This document shows, in pieces, positions 45,705-54,631 of a stretch of 64,000 nt of DNA. This stretch comes from Vreelandella massiliensis. GTDB lineage: Bacteria; Pseudomonadota; Gammaproteobacteria; Pseudomonadales; Halomonadaceae. The notes beneath the pieces were generated by a model that had not been told where the DNA came from, did not search any database, and was given only the letters and a program-made list of their open reading frames with translations. Location: the NCBI RefSeq assembly GCF_900155385.1, contig NZ_LT699745.1:1457561-1521560 (forward strand), read 5' to 3'. Both the position numbers and the translations under genes were made by a program. Numbering within the stretch: the first letter of the stretch is position 1; each line of letters begins with the position of its first letter.

Positions 45705-46162
45705 CACCGCGAGCCCGGACCAATCAGCTTTTTTATCACGCTGAGCTGCTTATCATGACACCCGTCACGGACGACGAGCACGCGATTCCTCGCAGGATGG
45801 CCCTTGAAGAGAGCGCCCTTGCCCTATTGGAGCTGGCGATCGAGTCGCTGCTCAAAGAAGTGACTGAGCACGCTCGGCTTGAGGAGCATCGCTGGCCACT
45901 TTTATTGGCCGCCGATGGGCCAAGCGTTGCGGAGCTTCAGCGGCTGCGAGATCTCGCCGCCGACGCAGACTCGTGGCTAGGTTGGCTGATTTTTCAGTTG
46001 CAGCGGCTTCATAGTAGCGAAGGCGCCGCGAAACGGCCAACGCATAACCCCACGATGATTGCCTTGGGAAGTCAGGCGCTATTCGCCGATGAGCTGCTCG
46101 CGTGCATCAATAGCGCTAAACAGGAAATGGCGGCGCTGCGTGAAACCAGCGCAGAGTGGTAA
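45701..46162 (+). CDS. Small helical protein downstream of topA (DUF6586-like)
   Basis: A 153-aa protein. The GTG at 45701 overlaps the topA stop (GTGA) and has GGAGG ten bases upstream. The N-terminal [12 protein letters not shown] looks like the start of small proteins encoded after topA in pseudomonads, which supports this start over the ATG at 45755. Helical, acidic, no membrane segment; the middle has two conserved-looking helices ([33 protein letters not shown]). Function unknown; coupling with topA is the main clue. Confidence 0.65.
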   Translation: MTPRARTNQLFYHAELLIMTPVTDDEHAIPRRMALEESALALLELAIESLLKEVTEHARLEEHRWPLLLAADGPSVAELQRLRDLAADADSWLGWLIFQLQRLHSSEGAAKRPTHNPTMIALGSQALFADELLACINSAKQEMAALRETSAEW

Positions 46163-46356
46163 AAAGCGAAGAGTGCTAGAATTAGCGTTAAAAGCGCTAG
46201 AATCTGAGTGGCCGACCCTACACCGAATGGGTAGATAGCCAGCCGGTCCGTTTTCCTCTACGCTTTAAGGCCAAAAATTTCACCTCGTTTTTAAACGTTT
46301 TTGTAAAGCGAATCCTTTTAAAAAACGAGACACTATAGATAACCAAGGAGAAACGC

Positions 46357-46821
46357 ATGCGCTACAACCAGGTAAAAGATCTGGTCGTTTGGGCCGCTGA
46401 TTTCCATGCTCGTATGGCTCAGCAGTTTAGCGACGCGGCCAAAGAAGCCGATTCTGAGCGGTTGAGTATGGCACTGAACTACCTTGCTAGCCGTGAATTG
46501 CGTATGAAAACGGGTCTAGAGGCGATTTTCTCCGATGGCTCCGACCATCGTGAAGTGCTGAATACCTGGTTTGATGATCCGACGGATTTCCCCCAACCGC
46601 CAAAGCTTGAGCAGTTGGCTGAAGGCGCGGATTACAATAGCGTCGATGTGGCGATGCAAACAGCTACCGAGGCCCACAAAACACTTCAGGGACTCTATGA
46701 ATACCGCGCTAAGAAGGCAGTGATTGAGCCTGAAAATGAATTTTTCACTGCGCTGGCGGAAGGACACGAAGCAGAAGTTAGACGTATCGTGACCAGCCTT
46801 GAAGAGTTTACCGACGTTTAG
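46357..46821 (+). CDS. Hypothetical protein, possible ferritin-like four-helix bundle
   Basis: A 154-aa protein with a strong AAGGAG site. The first half (VVWAADFHARMAQQFSDAAK, then RLSMALNYLASRELRMKTGL) has the spacing of a rubrerythrin/ferritin-like helix pair with E and H candidates for metal ligands. The second half (ATEAHKTLQGLYEYRAKKAV, then NEFFTALAEGHEAEVRRIVT) could be the matching pair. I do not recognise a characterised family. It is preceded by a 194-nt gap containing short inverted repeats (46173-46204, 46286-46297) and is followed after 24 nt by an L,D-transpeptidase gene. Confidence 0.55.
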   Translation: MRYNQVKDLVVWAADFHARMAQQFSDAAKEADSERLSMALNYLASRELRMKTGLEAIFSDGSDHREVLNTWFDDPTDFPQPPKLEQLAEGADYNSVDVAMQTATEAHKTLQGLYEYRAKKAVIEPENEFFTALAEGHEAEVRRIVTSLEEFTDV

Positions 46822-46845
46822 TGCTGACGCCTTGAGAGTGACAAC

Positions 46846-47478
46846 ATGGCCGTGAATCGACGCCAATTTCTCGCCTATGCACTAGGGTTTCCCGTGTCGG
46901 TGTATATGTCGGGCGCTAATGCAAATGTACCCGACCCCGTTGAACCCGATTTGATAGAAACGATGGTTTCGCGGGCGCATGTACCTCGTCACAGTAATGA
47001 GGTATGGGTCCTGGTCGATGACAAAGAGGCTTCCCTTAGCATTTATCGGGGGAATGTTCGTCTTGAGCGTTTCGCGCCTATATCGTTGGGCCGCTCTGGA
47101 GCGAAATCCCAGCGCTTACGCGGAAGTAATGTCACGCCACTGGGTGAGTTTCGTATCAATCGGTTTAATTATGAAAGCCAGTGGCACATTTTTGCCGGAG
47201 TGGATTATCCCACTCCAGCGCATGCGCGCATGGCACTAAAAAATGGCGTCTATTCGCAGCAGGATTACGACGATTATTTTGCCTATTACCGCCGTTACGG
47301 CACGCCGCCACAGGATACGGTATTGGGTGGCGCCATTGGTTTACATGGATTGGGCAAAGCGGATCCTGACGTTCACGCGAAGTTTCACTGGACGCAAGGG
47401 TGCGTGGCGTTAACAAATGAACAGATCGAACGCATGGTGAAGTTAGTCGACGTTGGCACACGCGTTGTGATCCGCTAA
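46846..47478 (+). CDS. L,D-transpeptidase (YkuD family)
   Basis: A 210-aa exported protein. The N-terminus NRRQFLAYALGFPVSVYMSG resembles a twin-arginine or atypical signal. The YkuD domain starts at about residue 50 (VWVLVDDKEASLSIYRGNV) and has the catalytic motif H-G-L-G ... W-T-Q-G-C-V-A-L, with the usual S/T-x-G-C nucleophile. It should form 3-3 cross-links or attach lipoprotein to meso-DAP in the periplasm. It sits directly upstream of the Lpp-like gene, a probable substrate. Confidence 0.88.
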   Translation: MAVNRRQFLAYALGFPVSVYMSGANANVPDPVEPDLIETMVSRAHVPRHSNEVWVLVDDKEASLSIYRGNVRLERFAPISLGRSGAKSQRLRGSNVTPLGEFRINRFNYESQWHIFAGVDYPTPAHARMALKNGVYSQQDYDDYFAYYRRYGTPPQDTVLGGAIGLHGLGKADPDVHAKFHWTQGCVALTNEQIERMVKLVDVGTRVVIR

Positions 47479-47594
47479 GCTGATGTTGTCGAAGGAAGTT
47501 GTGGCTGTTGAACAAGCCGCTATAGACAAATATCGTGGTCTACTATAAAACAGCGTTTGACGCTTGTGCCTTTTAGCACACGGCGCTGCAACGA

Positions 47595-47646
47595 ACCTGC
47601 ACCGCAGGTAGACAAGGTTAACGTTTCTTACTAGCTTAACGTTGTC
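47595..47646 (+). promoter_or_regulatory. Two inverted repeats in the lpp leader
   Basis: ACCTGC-acc-GCAGGT (47595-47609) is a perfect 6-bp hairpin. GACAAGGTTAA (47611-47621) and TTAACGTTGTC (47636-47646) form an 11-bp inverted repeat with one mismatch. Both lie in the 209-nt gap upstream of lpp, probably in the mRNA leader or as an operator. A TATAAA box at 47544-47549 may be part of the promoter, but its -35 is unclear. Confidence 0.45.
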
Positions 47647-47687
47647 AGGCCTTTAACGTAGCACCAAGGAAACTCAAGGAGAACATT

Positions 47688-47951
47688 ATGACTCTGAAGA
47701 CGACTCTGAAAATGTCTGCCGCTGCTGCTTCTCTGGCAATCCTGGCAGGTTGTGCTTCTACCAGCGCGCTGGAAGAAGTTCGCATGACCGCTGAATCTGC
47801 TCAGGCAGATGCGGCTGAAGCACGTAGCATGGCTTCTCAAGCAATGAACACTGCAAACCAGGCGCAGCGCGACGCGCGTGCTGCTATGCAGATGTCTGAG
47901 CAGAACCGCGAAGAAATGAACCGCATGTTCGAGCGTTCCATGCAGAAGTAA
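47688..47951 (+). CDS. lpp: Murein lipoprotein, Lpp/OprI family
   Basis: An 87-aa precursor with lipobox L-A-G-C (Cys22), giving a 66-residue mature lipoprotein. The mature part is an Ala-rich coiled coil of heptads (EEVRMTAESAQADAAEARSM, then AMNTANQAQRDARAAMQMSE) and ends in Q-K. The terminal Lys is the residue that L,D-transpeptidases attach to peptidoglycan. Codon use looks highly biased, with a strong AAGGAG site (47677-47681 region), as expected for a very abundant protein. Followed by a strong terminator. Confidence 0.9.
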   Translation: MTLKTTLKMSAAAASLAILAGCASTSALEEVRMTAESAQADAAEARSMASQAMNTANQAQRDARAAMQMSEQNREEMNRMFERSMQK

Positions 47952-47970
47952 TTCTGTCGGATAACGCTTT

Positions 47971-48020
47971 AAGGCTTTAGCCTTTTGCGGAGTCGTCTCG
48001 CTTTTAAAGCGATAAACGAC
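47971..48020 (+). other. Hairpins in the lpp 3' region
   Basis: AAGGCT-tt-AGCCTT (47971-47984) and a longer interrupted stem (GTCGT 47992-47996 with ACGAC 48016-48020; CGCTTT 47999-48004 with AAAGCG 48006-48011) lie between the lpp stop and its terminator. Together with the terminator they give a structured 100-nt tail that could stabilise the message or be released as a small RNA. This is inference from base pairing only. Confidence 0.45.
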
Positions 48021-48022
48021 GC

Positions 48023-48050
48023 AAAAAACCCTGCCGAGGCAGGGTTTTTT
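48023..48050. terminator. Strong bidirectional terminator after lpp
   Basis: AAAAAACCCTGC and GCAGGGTTTTTT form an exact stem with a 4-nt loop (CGAG). A and T runs on both sides allow termination from both strands, between convergent lpp and the second L,D-transpeptidase. Confidence 0.9.
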
Positions 48051-48086
48051 GTTGTACCTATTTTTTGCCGGTTATTAATTAAGAAA

Positions 48087-49199
48087 TTACCCCTCGAGCT
48101 TTAAGGCATCAAACAGATCGCCGTCCCATTCAACCCGGACCGGTTCCTTCTTCGGAGCCTGTGGGCCGTAAAGCGCGATCATATCTCCATCGGGGTCCTC
48201 GATAGCGCGTTTAATCTGGGCATAGTCCACGTTAATGTCGGCCTCCTCGGTTTTTGCCGATACTTGCTTGAAGGCGTTGAGTAACGGCTCGAAGCTATCC
48301 ATGTTTTCCTCAAGCTGGGGAAATGACTGCACAAAGAGCGTGCCGTCCTTCGCCCAACCCGCTTTGAAGGGGGCATCGATCAAATTAACTTTCGTACCGC
48401 TGGGGAGTCGCTCATAAAGCGATTCAATATCTTCGGGATACATGCGGATGCAGCCACGGCTGACTCGCATCCCTACGCCGTCAGGGCGGTTAGTGCCATG
48501 GATTAAGTAGCTCGGCATGTCCAGCAAAATAGCGTGCTCTCCCAGGGGGTTATCCGGCCCTGGCGGTACAATTTCGGGAGGCGGGTCGCCTCTTTCCGCC
48601 GCTTCACGACGCATTGAGGCGGGCGGGGACCAGGCGGGATCCTTAACCTTGATGGTGGTGCGTGTCACACCCACTGGGGTGGCAAACTCTTCGCGCCCAA
48701 CGCTTACCGGATAGGTTTCGACAATGCCGGGTTTGTCAGCGGGGTAGTAGTAAAGACGAAGCTCCGAAAGGTTGATGACCACGCCTTCACGTGGTGCCGG
48801 CGGTAAGATATAGCGACTAGGAATCACCACTTCTGTCCCTTTGCCCGGTACCCAAAGGCTCACATCGGGGTTGGCCATGCGAATCTCTTCAAAGCCAATG
48901 TTGTGGCGCCGGGCGATATCGATGAGCGTCTCTTCGTGGTCTTTAACCGTGATGGTATAACGCTCGCCAATAATATCTGCTGTTTCCGGGAGGTGAAATT
49001 GCCCTCGGGGAAGTCCATTGGGGCGCTCTGGCGTTGTTTCCTCGGCGGCGATCTTAGCACTTTCAATGGCGGTGTCGGACAGCGTCGGGTTTTCGTTTTC
49101 GCCGGTGGAGTCGGCAAGCAGAGGTGGCGCTAATGAGGCCGCCAGCATAGCGCCGATAGCTAGGGGTAGCCGGCGGAGGAAGGGGGCGCTTTTTATCAT
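48087..49199 (-). CDS. L,D-transpeptidase with LysM domain (ErfK/YbiS type)
   Basis: A 370-aa periplasmic protein. The signal peptide is residues 1-30 (MIKSAPFLRRLPLAIGAMLA...). A LysM-like glycan-binding domain follows at about 80-125 (YTITVKDHEETLIDIARRHN), then the YkuD domain with YLIHGTNRPDGVGMRVSRGC and the nucleophile Cys in S-R-G-C-I-R-M. The C-terminal 100 residues are a family-typical extension. This matches E. coli LdtA/B/C, which link Lpp to peptidoglycan. It overlaps the mfd stop by 4 nt, so it is transcribed with mfd, and converges on lpp. Confidence 0.93.
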   Translation of the reverse strand: MIKSAPFLRRLPLAIGAMLAASLAPPLLADSTGENENPTLSDTAIESAKIAAEETTPERPNGLPRGQFHLPETADIIGERYTITVKDHEETLIDIARRHNIGFEEIRMANPDVSLWVPGKGTEVVIPSRYILPPAPREGVVINLSELRLYYYPADKPGIVETYPVSVGREEFATPVGVTRTTIKVKDPAWSPPASMRREAAERGDPPPEIVPPGPDNPLGEHAILLDMPSYLIHGTNRPDGVGMRVSRGCIRMYPEDIESLYERLPSGTKVNLIDAPFKAGWAKDGTLFVQSFPQLEENMDSFEPLLNAFKQVSAKTEEADINVDYAQIKRAIEDPDGDMIALYGPQAPKKEPVRVEWDGDLFDALKLEG

Positions 49200-52100
49200 G
49201 CGACTTGTTCCTTTTGATTAAGTTGGCCAAGGAGCGTTTCGAGCTGATGAAAGCGCTCCTCGACGCTAGCCATGGGGAGTTCGAAGCGTAAGGTATCGGC
49301 ACCCTCTAGGCGATAGTGCTGCGGTGATTTTTGAATCAGCGATACCAGGGTCATCGGGTCTACCTGTGTTTGAGTGCTAAATAAGATTTTTCCCCGCGTT
49401 TCACCGGCTTCTAGGCGGCTTATGCCTAATGGCTCCGCGCGTTGGCGCAGTTGCGTTTGGCGAATCAAATTTTTCACCGGCGCCGGGAGTAGGCCAAAGC
49501 GGTCGATTAACTCTACTTGCAGCTCTTTCAACTCGGCGTTGCTTTGTGTATTGGCGATGCGTTTGTACATCACTAGGCGCTGCTGAACGTCGTGAATATA
49601 GTCGTCGGGAATCAGGGCAGGTAGGTTCAGGCTAATCTCGACACCGGTATTAAACGGCGCGTCAATATTGGGTGTCTTGCCCGCGCGAATCGCCTTAACA
49701 GCGCGGTCCAGCATCTCCATGTAAAGCGTATAGCCAATGGTCTCCATTTGCCCGCTTTGTTCATCGCCTAATAGCTCGCCCGCCCCGCGGATCTCCATAT
49801 CATGGCTTGCCAGGGTGAAGCCGGCGCCTAAGTCGTCGGAGGCGCTGATGGCTTCTAGGCGCTTCATCGCATCGCGTGTCATTGCCTTGGGCGGCGGGGT
49901 GAGTAGATAAGCATAGGCTTGGTGGTGGCTGCGGCCGACGCGGCCACGTAGCTGATGCAGCTGTGCCAAGCCGAATTTGTCGGCCCGCTCAATAATGATG
50001 GTGTTGGCGCTGGGCACATCGATGCCGGTCTCGATAATGGTGGAGCATACCAGCACATTGAAGCGCCGATGGTAAAAGTCTGACATCACGCGCTCTAGAC
50101 TGCGTTCGGGCAGTTGGCCGTGGGCCACGGCTACGCGTGCTTCGGGTACCAGTTCGCGGACTTTCTCCGCTGCGTTTTCGATGGTCTTTACTTCGTTATG
50201 CAGGAAGTAGACTTGACCGCCACGCAGAATTTCTCGTAGCAGCGCCTCTTTGATCACGCCATCGGCGTGCTGCTGGACGAACGTCTTAACCGATAGTCGC
50301 CGCGCAGGAGGGGTGGCGATGATGGAGAGATCACGGATGCCGCTCATTGCCATGTTAAGGGTACGGGGAATCGGCGTGGCGGTCAGGGTGAGAATGTCCA
50401 CTTCGGCGCGCAAGGTTTTGAGTTTCTCTTTTTGTGCCACGCCGAAACGGTGCTCCTCGTCGATAATCAGTAGCCCCATCTTGGGCAAATCGACGCTTTT
50501 GGACAGCAGCTTGTGAGTGCCAATGACAATATCCGTCTGTCCACTTTTGATGTGTTCCAGCGTTTCGGCCATGGCTTTGCCCTGCGTGAAACGGGAGACG
50601 AAGCTAATATTGACAGCGGTATCGGCGAATCGGTCGCGAAAGTTCTCAAAGTGTTGGCGTGCCAGCAGGGTAGTGGGAACGAGTACCACGACCTGGCGAC
50701 CCGACTGTACGGCTAAAAAAGCCGCGCGCATCGCGACTTCGGTTTTGCCAAAGCCCACATCGCCGCACACGACGCGATCCATTGGTTGTGGCGAGGTCAT
50801 GTCGTTAATCACCGCGTTAATGGCGGCTTCTTGGTCCGGGGTTTCCTCAAACGGGAAGCTCGCCGCGAATCGTTGGTACTCCTCATCGGGTGAGGCGTAG
50901 ACCACGCCCTCTTGGGCTTCGCGACGGGCGTAGATATCGAGTAACTCGGCGGCGGTGTCGCGAATTTTTTCCGCGGCTTTTTTGCGTGCCTTCTCCCACT
51001 GGTCAGAGCCCAGCTTATGTAGCGGCGCGAGTTCATCGTCGGCCCCGCTGTAGCGGGAAATAAGATGCAAGCTATCAACGGGAACATAGAGCCTGGCGCC
51101 GCCAGCGTATTCCAGTGCCAGAAACTCGTTGGCCATACCGCCGGCTTCGAGTGTTTCGAGCCCTAAGTAGCGACCCACACCGTGAGCCTGATGCACTACG
51201 GGCGCGCCTTTTTTCAGCTCCGATAAATGGCGAACAGCGAATTCGTTGTCGTCGGTGGCCTTTTCGCGCCGGCGGCTTTGGCGCACGACATCGCCAAAAA
51301 GCTCGGTTTCGGTAATGACCGCAAGATCGGGTGATGCCAGCCACAAGCCTTCATCGACCTGGCCTTCGGCGATGGCATACGGCATCTCGCCTTGCGCGAA
51401 CGCGGAGAAGTCTTCCACGTGGGGCAGTGAGAGAGAAAGCGGCGCAAGGATTTCCTCAAGTGCTTCACTGCGACCGCGCGATTCGGCGATAAAAAGGACG
51501 CGGGTGGCGGGGTTGTCGTGTAAAAACGTCTTTAGTGCAGAGAGCGGGGTTTTGCTACGGGCATTGATGGTGATATCGGGGAGCACTTTGGCGGCGAAGT
51601 GGTGTGCGTGGCGCTGTTCGGCGTCGTTGGTCAGCTCAAGGCGCGGGCGCTGCTTGATTGCGCCAAAGATCTCATTGATGGGATAAAAAGCCCGATGGGG
51701 CGGCAGCAAAGGGCGCGTGGGGTCAACGCCGAGATTCGCGTAGCGCGCCTCGATGGCTTCCCAGTGGTGCTCGCCCGCCTCAAACACCCCGGGTAGCAGC
51801 GCGACTTGTGTCGCGTCGGTAAGGTGCTCAAACAGAGAGGCGGTTTGCTCAAAGAACAGGGGTAAATACTGCTCCAAGCCTGGCGAGGGAATGCCCTTTA
51901 ACGCGTCGTTGTAGAGTGGGCACTGGCGCGGATCAACGTCGAAAAGGGTCTCGAACTGTTCACGGAAACAGGCAATAGCGCCACGGCTGAGCGAATATTC
52001 GTGGGCGGGCAGCAGCTCAATGGCATCGATTTTATCGGTTGAGCGCTGTGAGCCGGGATCAAAGTAGCGCAGGGTATCAATTTCATCATCAAAAAGATCG

Positions 52101-52645
52101 ATGCGAATGGGGGCGTCCATCCCCATGGCGTAGAGGTCGATTATCGCCCCACGCATGGCGTACTCGCCTGGCTCGTAAACCGTTTCCACCGCGCGATACC
52201 CGGCGCGGGAAAGCGATTCGCGCAACGCTTCGCGATCGAGGGTGTCGCCGGTCTTGAGCGACATCACGCGTCCGGCAATGTAGTCAACCGGTGGCAGGCG
52301 TTGCATGAGCGTATTGATGGGTACCAAGACAATGCCGTGCACGCCCTCCTGTAGCTCACGCAGGGTCCGTAGTCTGGCTGAGACGATATCCTGGTGCGGT
52401 GAAAAGCTATCGTAGGGCAGGGTCTCCCAATCAGGGAAGGGGAGCACCGGGATATCGCTATAAAATGCCAATGCCTGTTCAAGCGCTTGGGCGCTCGCCG
52501 TGCTTGGCGTAATCACGAGTAACGGTGTACTGGTCGCCACTTGGGATAATGCCAGGGCATCGGCACTGCCCGGCGGCGAAACCCAGTAGAGGGTGTCGCG
52601 AGTCCCTTGGGGGGCGGGCGGTTCTAGCAGTGAAAAAGTCGGCAT
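49196..52645 (-). CDS. mfd: Transcription-repair coupling factor
   Basis: A 1149-aa ATP-dependent translocase that removes stalled RNA polymerase and recruits UvrA. Start chosen at the ATG at 52643-52645, ten codons inside the longest frame; length then equals E. coli Mfd (1148). Visible parts are the UvrB-like N-terminal region (PVLPFPDWETLPYDSFSPHQ), the polymerase-interacting domain (VVHQAHGVGRYLGLETLEAG), RecG-like helicase motifs DRVVCGDVGFGKTEVAMRAA and LLIIDEEHRFGV, and the C-terminal TRCF domain. Overlaps a downstream L,D-transpeptidase gene. Confidence 0.97.
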   Translation of the reverse strand: MPTFSLLEPPAPQGTRDTLYWVSPPGSADALALSQVATSTPLLVITPSTASAQALEQALAFYSDIPVLPFPDWETLPYDSFSPHQDIVSARLRTLRELQEGVHGIVLVPINTLMQRLPPVDYIAGRVMSLKTGDTLDREALRESLSRAGYRAVETVYEPGEYAMRGAIIDLYAMGMDAPIRIDLFDDEIDTLRYFDPGSQRSTDKIDAIELLPAHEYSLSRGAIACFREQFETLFDVDPRQCPLYNDALKGIPSPGLEQYLPLFFEQTASLFEHLTDATQVALLPGVFEAGEHHWEAIEARYANLGVDPTRPLLPPHRAFYPINEIFGAIKQRPRLELTNDAEQRHAHHFAAKVLPDITINARSKTPLSALKTFLHDNPATRVLFIAESRGRSEALEEILAPLSLSLPHVEDFSAFAQGEMPYAIAEGQVDEGLWLASPDLAVITETELFGDVVRQSRRREKATDDNEFAVRHLSELKKGAPVVHQAHGVGRYLGLETLEAGGMANEFLALEYAGGARLYVPVDSLHLISRYSGADDELAPLHKLGSDQWEKARKKAAEKIRDTAAELLDIYARREAQEGVVYASPDEEYQRFAASFPFEETPDQEAAINAVINDMTSPQPMDRVVCGDVGFGKTEVAMRAAFLAVQSGRQVVVLVPTTLLARQHFENFRDRFADTAVNISFVSRFTQGKAMAETLEHIKSGQTDIVIGTHKLLSKSVDLPKMGLLIIDEEHRFGVAQKEKLKTLRAEVDILTLTATPIPRTLNMAMSGIRDLSIIATPPARRLSVKTFVQQHADGVIKEALLREILRGGQVYFLHNEVKTIENAAEKVRELVPEARVAVAHGQLPERSLERVMSDFYHRRFNVLVCSTIIETGIDVPSANTIIIERADKFGLAQLHQLRGRVGRSHHQAYAYLLTPPPKAMTRDAMKRLEAISASDDLGAGFTLASHDMEIRGAGELLGDEQSGQMETIGYTLYMEMLDRAVKAIRAGKTPNIDAPFNTGVEISLNLPALIPDDYIHDVQQRLVMYKRIANTQSNAELKELQVELIDRFGLLPAPVKNLIRQTQLRQRAEPLGISRLEAGETRGKILFSTQTQVDPMTLVSLIQKSPQHYRLEGADTLRFELPMASVEERFHQLETLLGQLNQKEQVA

Positions 52646-52905
52646 AATGTCAACATCGTCTAAGCATCGGGGCAAAGCGTTGATGATACACGATCAACCC
52701 GTCAGGCGATGTAGCGTTAATGACCGCTCATACGCACGAAACAAGCCGCTTCCATCGAACAGCGCCATCATGTAGTCAGAAGCCCCTTTGTGTAATCTGC
52801 TTACAGCAGCTGCGACTATCCAGTGATTGCAGGGAATGATGGCGACCGGGATAATAGCACTTTACTAATTCCCTCCTTTTTCTTCATTACCTAAAGAGGT
52901 CGCTC

Positions 52906-54369
52906 GTGAGTCAGCAAACGCTCGATAACGTTTTTCAGGAATGGCAAAGCAATGAAGCGCTGGCGGAGCAGATGATCCCGTTGGTAGGGCGTCTTTATCG
53001 TCAGAATAACGTCGTTGCGACCATGTTCGGGCGTTCGTTGATCCGCCGTTCAGTCATTCGGATCCTCAAGGATCACCGCTTTGTGCGCAAAATTGAGGGC
53101 ACCGAGCTCTCCGTGCAAGATACATTCTCTATTGTTAAGGCCCTGTGCGAGCTCAATCTTGGCCCAGCGCACGTCGATGTGGGTAAACTAGCGGTCATGC
53201 TAAAAAAGCAGGGCGGCGGCGACGTGGAAGCCTTCCTGCGCAAGGAACTGCATGAGATTGTCGACGGCTATCAGCCCGGTGCCAGCACCGGTGAGCCCAA
53301 AGACGTCGTGCTTTATGGCTTTGGCCGTATTGGTCGTTTGTTGGCCCGTATTCTCGTCGAGAAAGCCGGTGGCGGTAATCTTTTACGCCTGCGTGCCATC
53401 GTTGTGCGTGGCCGCGGTGATGTGGCGAAAGATTTGGAAAAGCGGGCAAGCCTTCTGCGTCGTGACTCCGTGCATGGGCCATTTAAAGGCACAATTAGCG
53501 TGGATGCCGATGCGCGCACACTGACCGTTAACGGCAACGTGGTCCAGGTGATTTACGCTGACTCGCCCGCCGATGTGGATTACACCCAGTACGGGATCGA
53601 TAATGCCGTGGTGGTGGATAATACCGGCATCTGGCGTGACGAAGCGGGCTTGGGCCAGCATTTGGAGTGCAAAGGAGCCTCCAAGGCGCTCTTAACCGCG
53701 CCGGGTAAAGGCAACATCAAAAACATCGTTTATGGCATCAACCACGGCGATGTGACTGAAAACGACACCATTCTTTCCGCGGCTTCTTGCACCACCAATG
53801 CCATTGTGCCGGTTCTCAAGGTGCTTAACGACGAGTATGGCGTTGTAACGGGCCATGTCGAAACTGTCCACGCTTATACAAACGATCAAAACTTGATCGA
53901 TAATTACCATAAAGGCGATCGTCGCGGCCGCAGCGCGGCGCTGAATATGGTACTGACCGAAACCGGTGCGGCAAAAGCCGTGGCAAAAGCGCTGCCGGAG
54001 CTAGAGGGAAAGCTGACCGGTAACGCTATTCGCGTGCCGACACCGAATGTGTCCATGGCGATCCTTAATCTGACCCTGGATAAAGGCACCGATGCCGATA
54101 CGCTGAACGATTACTTACGCCGTATGTCGATCAATTCGGCCTATCAAAAGCAGATTGATTTTGTCGATTCGCCCGAAGTGGTGTCATCTGACTTCGTGGG
54201 TAACCGCCATGCCGGCATCGTCGATGCAAAAGCGACCATCGCTAATGGCAATCATGCCGTGGTTTATGTGTGGTACGACAACGAGTTCGGTTATAGCTGC
54301 CAGGTCGTGCGGATTCTGCAGCAGATGTCCAACGTGAGCTTTTTGAAGCTGCCACGTACCGAGGCATAA
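52906..54369 (+). CDS. gap: Glyceraldehyde-3-phosphate dehydrogenase, long form
   Basis: A 487-aa enzyme starting with GTG after AAAGAGG. The first 125 residues are an extension (LVGRLYRQNNVVATMFGRSL, then FVRKIEGTELSVQDTFSIVK) absent from the common 330-aa enzyme. The NAD-binding Rossmann start is VVLYGFGRIGRLLARILVEK, the catalytic Cys295 lies in SAASCTTNAIVPVL, and WYDNEFGYSCQVVRI is near the end. Long GAPDHs of this kind lie next to mfd and nqr in pseudomonads. The direction in vivo (glycolytic or gluconeogenic) cannot be told from sequence. Confidence 0.93.
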   Translation: MSQQTLDNVFQEWQSNEALAEQMIPLVGRLYRQNNVVATMFGRSLIRRSVIRILKDHRFVRKIEGTELSVQDTFSIVKALCELNLGPAHVDVGKLAVMLKKQGGGDVEAFLRKELHEIVDGYQPGASTGEPKDVVLYGFGRIGRLLARILVEKAGGGNLLRLRAIVVRGRGDVAKDLEKRASLLRRDSVHGPFKGTISVDADARTLTVNGNVVQVIYADSPADVDYTQYGIDNAVVVDNTGIWRDEAGLGQHLECKGASKALLTAPGKGNIKNIVYGINHGDVTENDTILSAASCTTNAIVPVLKVLNDEYGVVTGHVETVHAYTNDQNLIDNYHKGDRRGRSAALNMVLTETGAAKAVAKALPELEGKLTGNAIRVPTPNVSMAILNLTLDKGTDADTLNDYLRRMSINSAYQKQIDFVDSPEVVSSDFVGNRHAGIVDAKATIANGNHAVVYVWYDNEFGYSCQVVRILQQMSNVSFLKLPRTEA

Positions 54370-54390
54370 CCCGCGAATTCTAGGTTAGAT

Positions 54391-54412
54391 AACGCCACCC
54401 TCGGGTGGCGTT
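54391..54412 (+). terminator. Rho-independent terminator after gap
   Basis: AACGCCACCC pairs perfectly with GGGTGGCGTT (54391-54400 and 54403-54412; the tight 2-nt loop probably opens by a pair). The T-run is short (TTTGT). It separates gap from the nqr operon. Confidence 0.7.
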
Positions 54413-54472
54413 TGTCGTTGTGATGCTGCGATTTGGCTGGGTCTATAGCACTTTTGGCGAGGGCTTGGGATG

Positions 54473-54501
54473 TGGTCATTGGCCGCGCTTATCTTTATAA
54501 T
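54473..54501 (+). promoter_or_regulatory. Candidate sigma-70 promoter of the nqr operon
   Basis: A perfect TATAAT (54496-54501) has TGGTCA (54473-54478, 4 of 6 consensus bases) 17 nt upstream. It lies about 130 nt before nqrA, downstream of the gap terminator, where the operon promoter is expected. Confidence 0.5.
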
Positions 54502-54631
54502 GCGGTAGATTTTTGGGGTGGTTCAAGCGTGGGCTTGAGCCGGACTGGTAATCATCTGAGCGAAAAACAAGAATTCGAATCCATTCGAACCCCTTATCTT
54601 CGTATATCCGATCCATCAACTGGGCGAGACT

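Noticed and set aside
54391-54412. Possibility that the gap terminator is a stem of a regulatory RNA for nqr
   Set aside because: A simple 10-bp stem with short T-run directly after a stop codon is adequately explained as a terminator.
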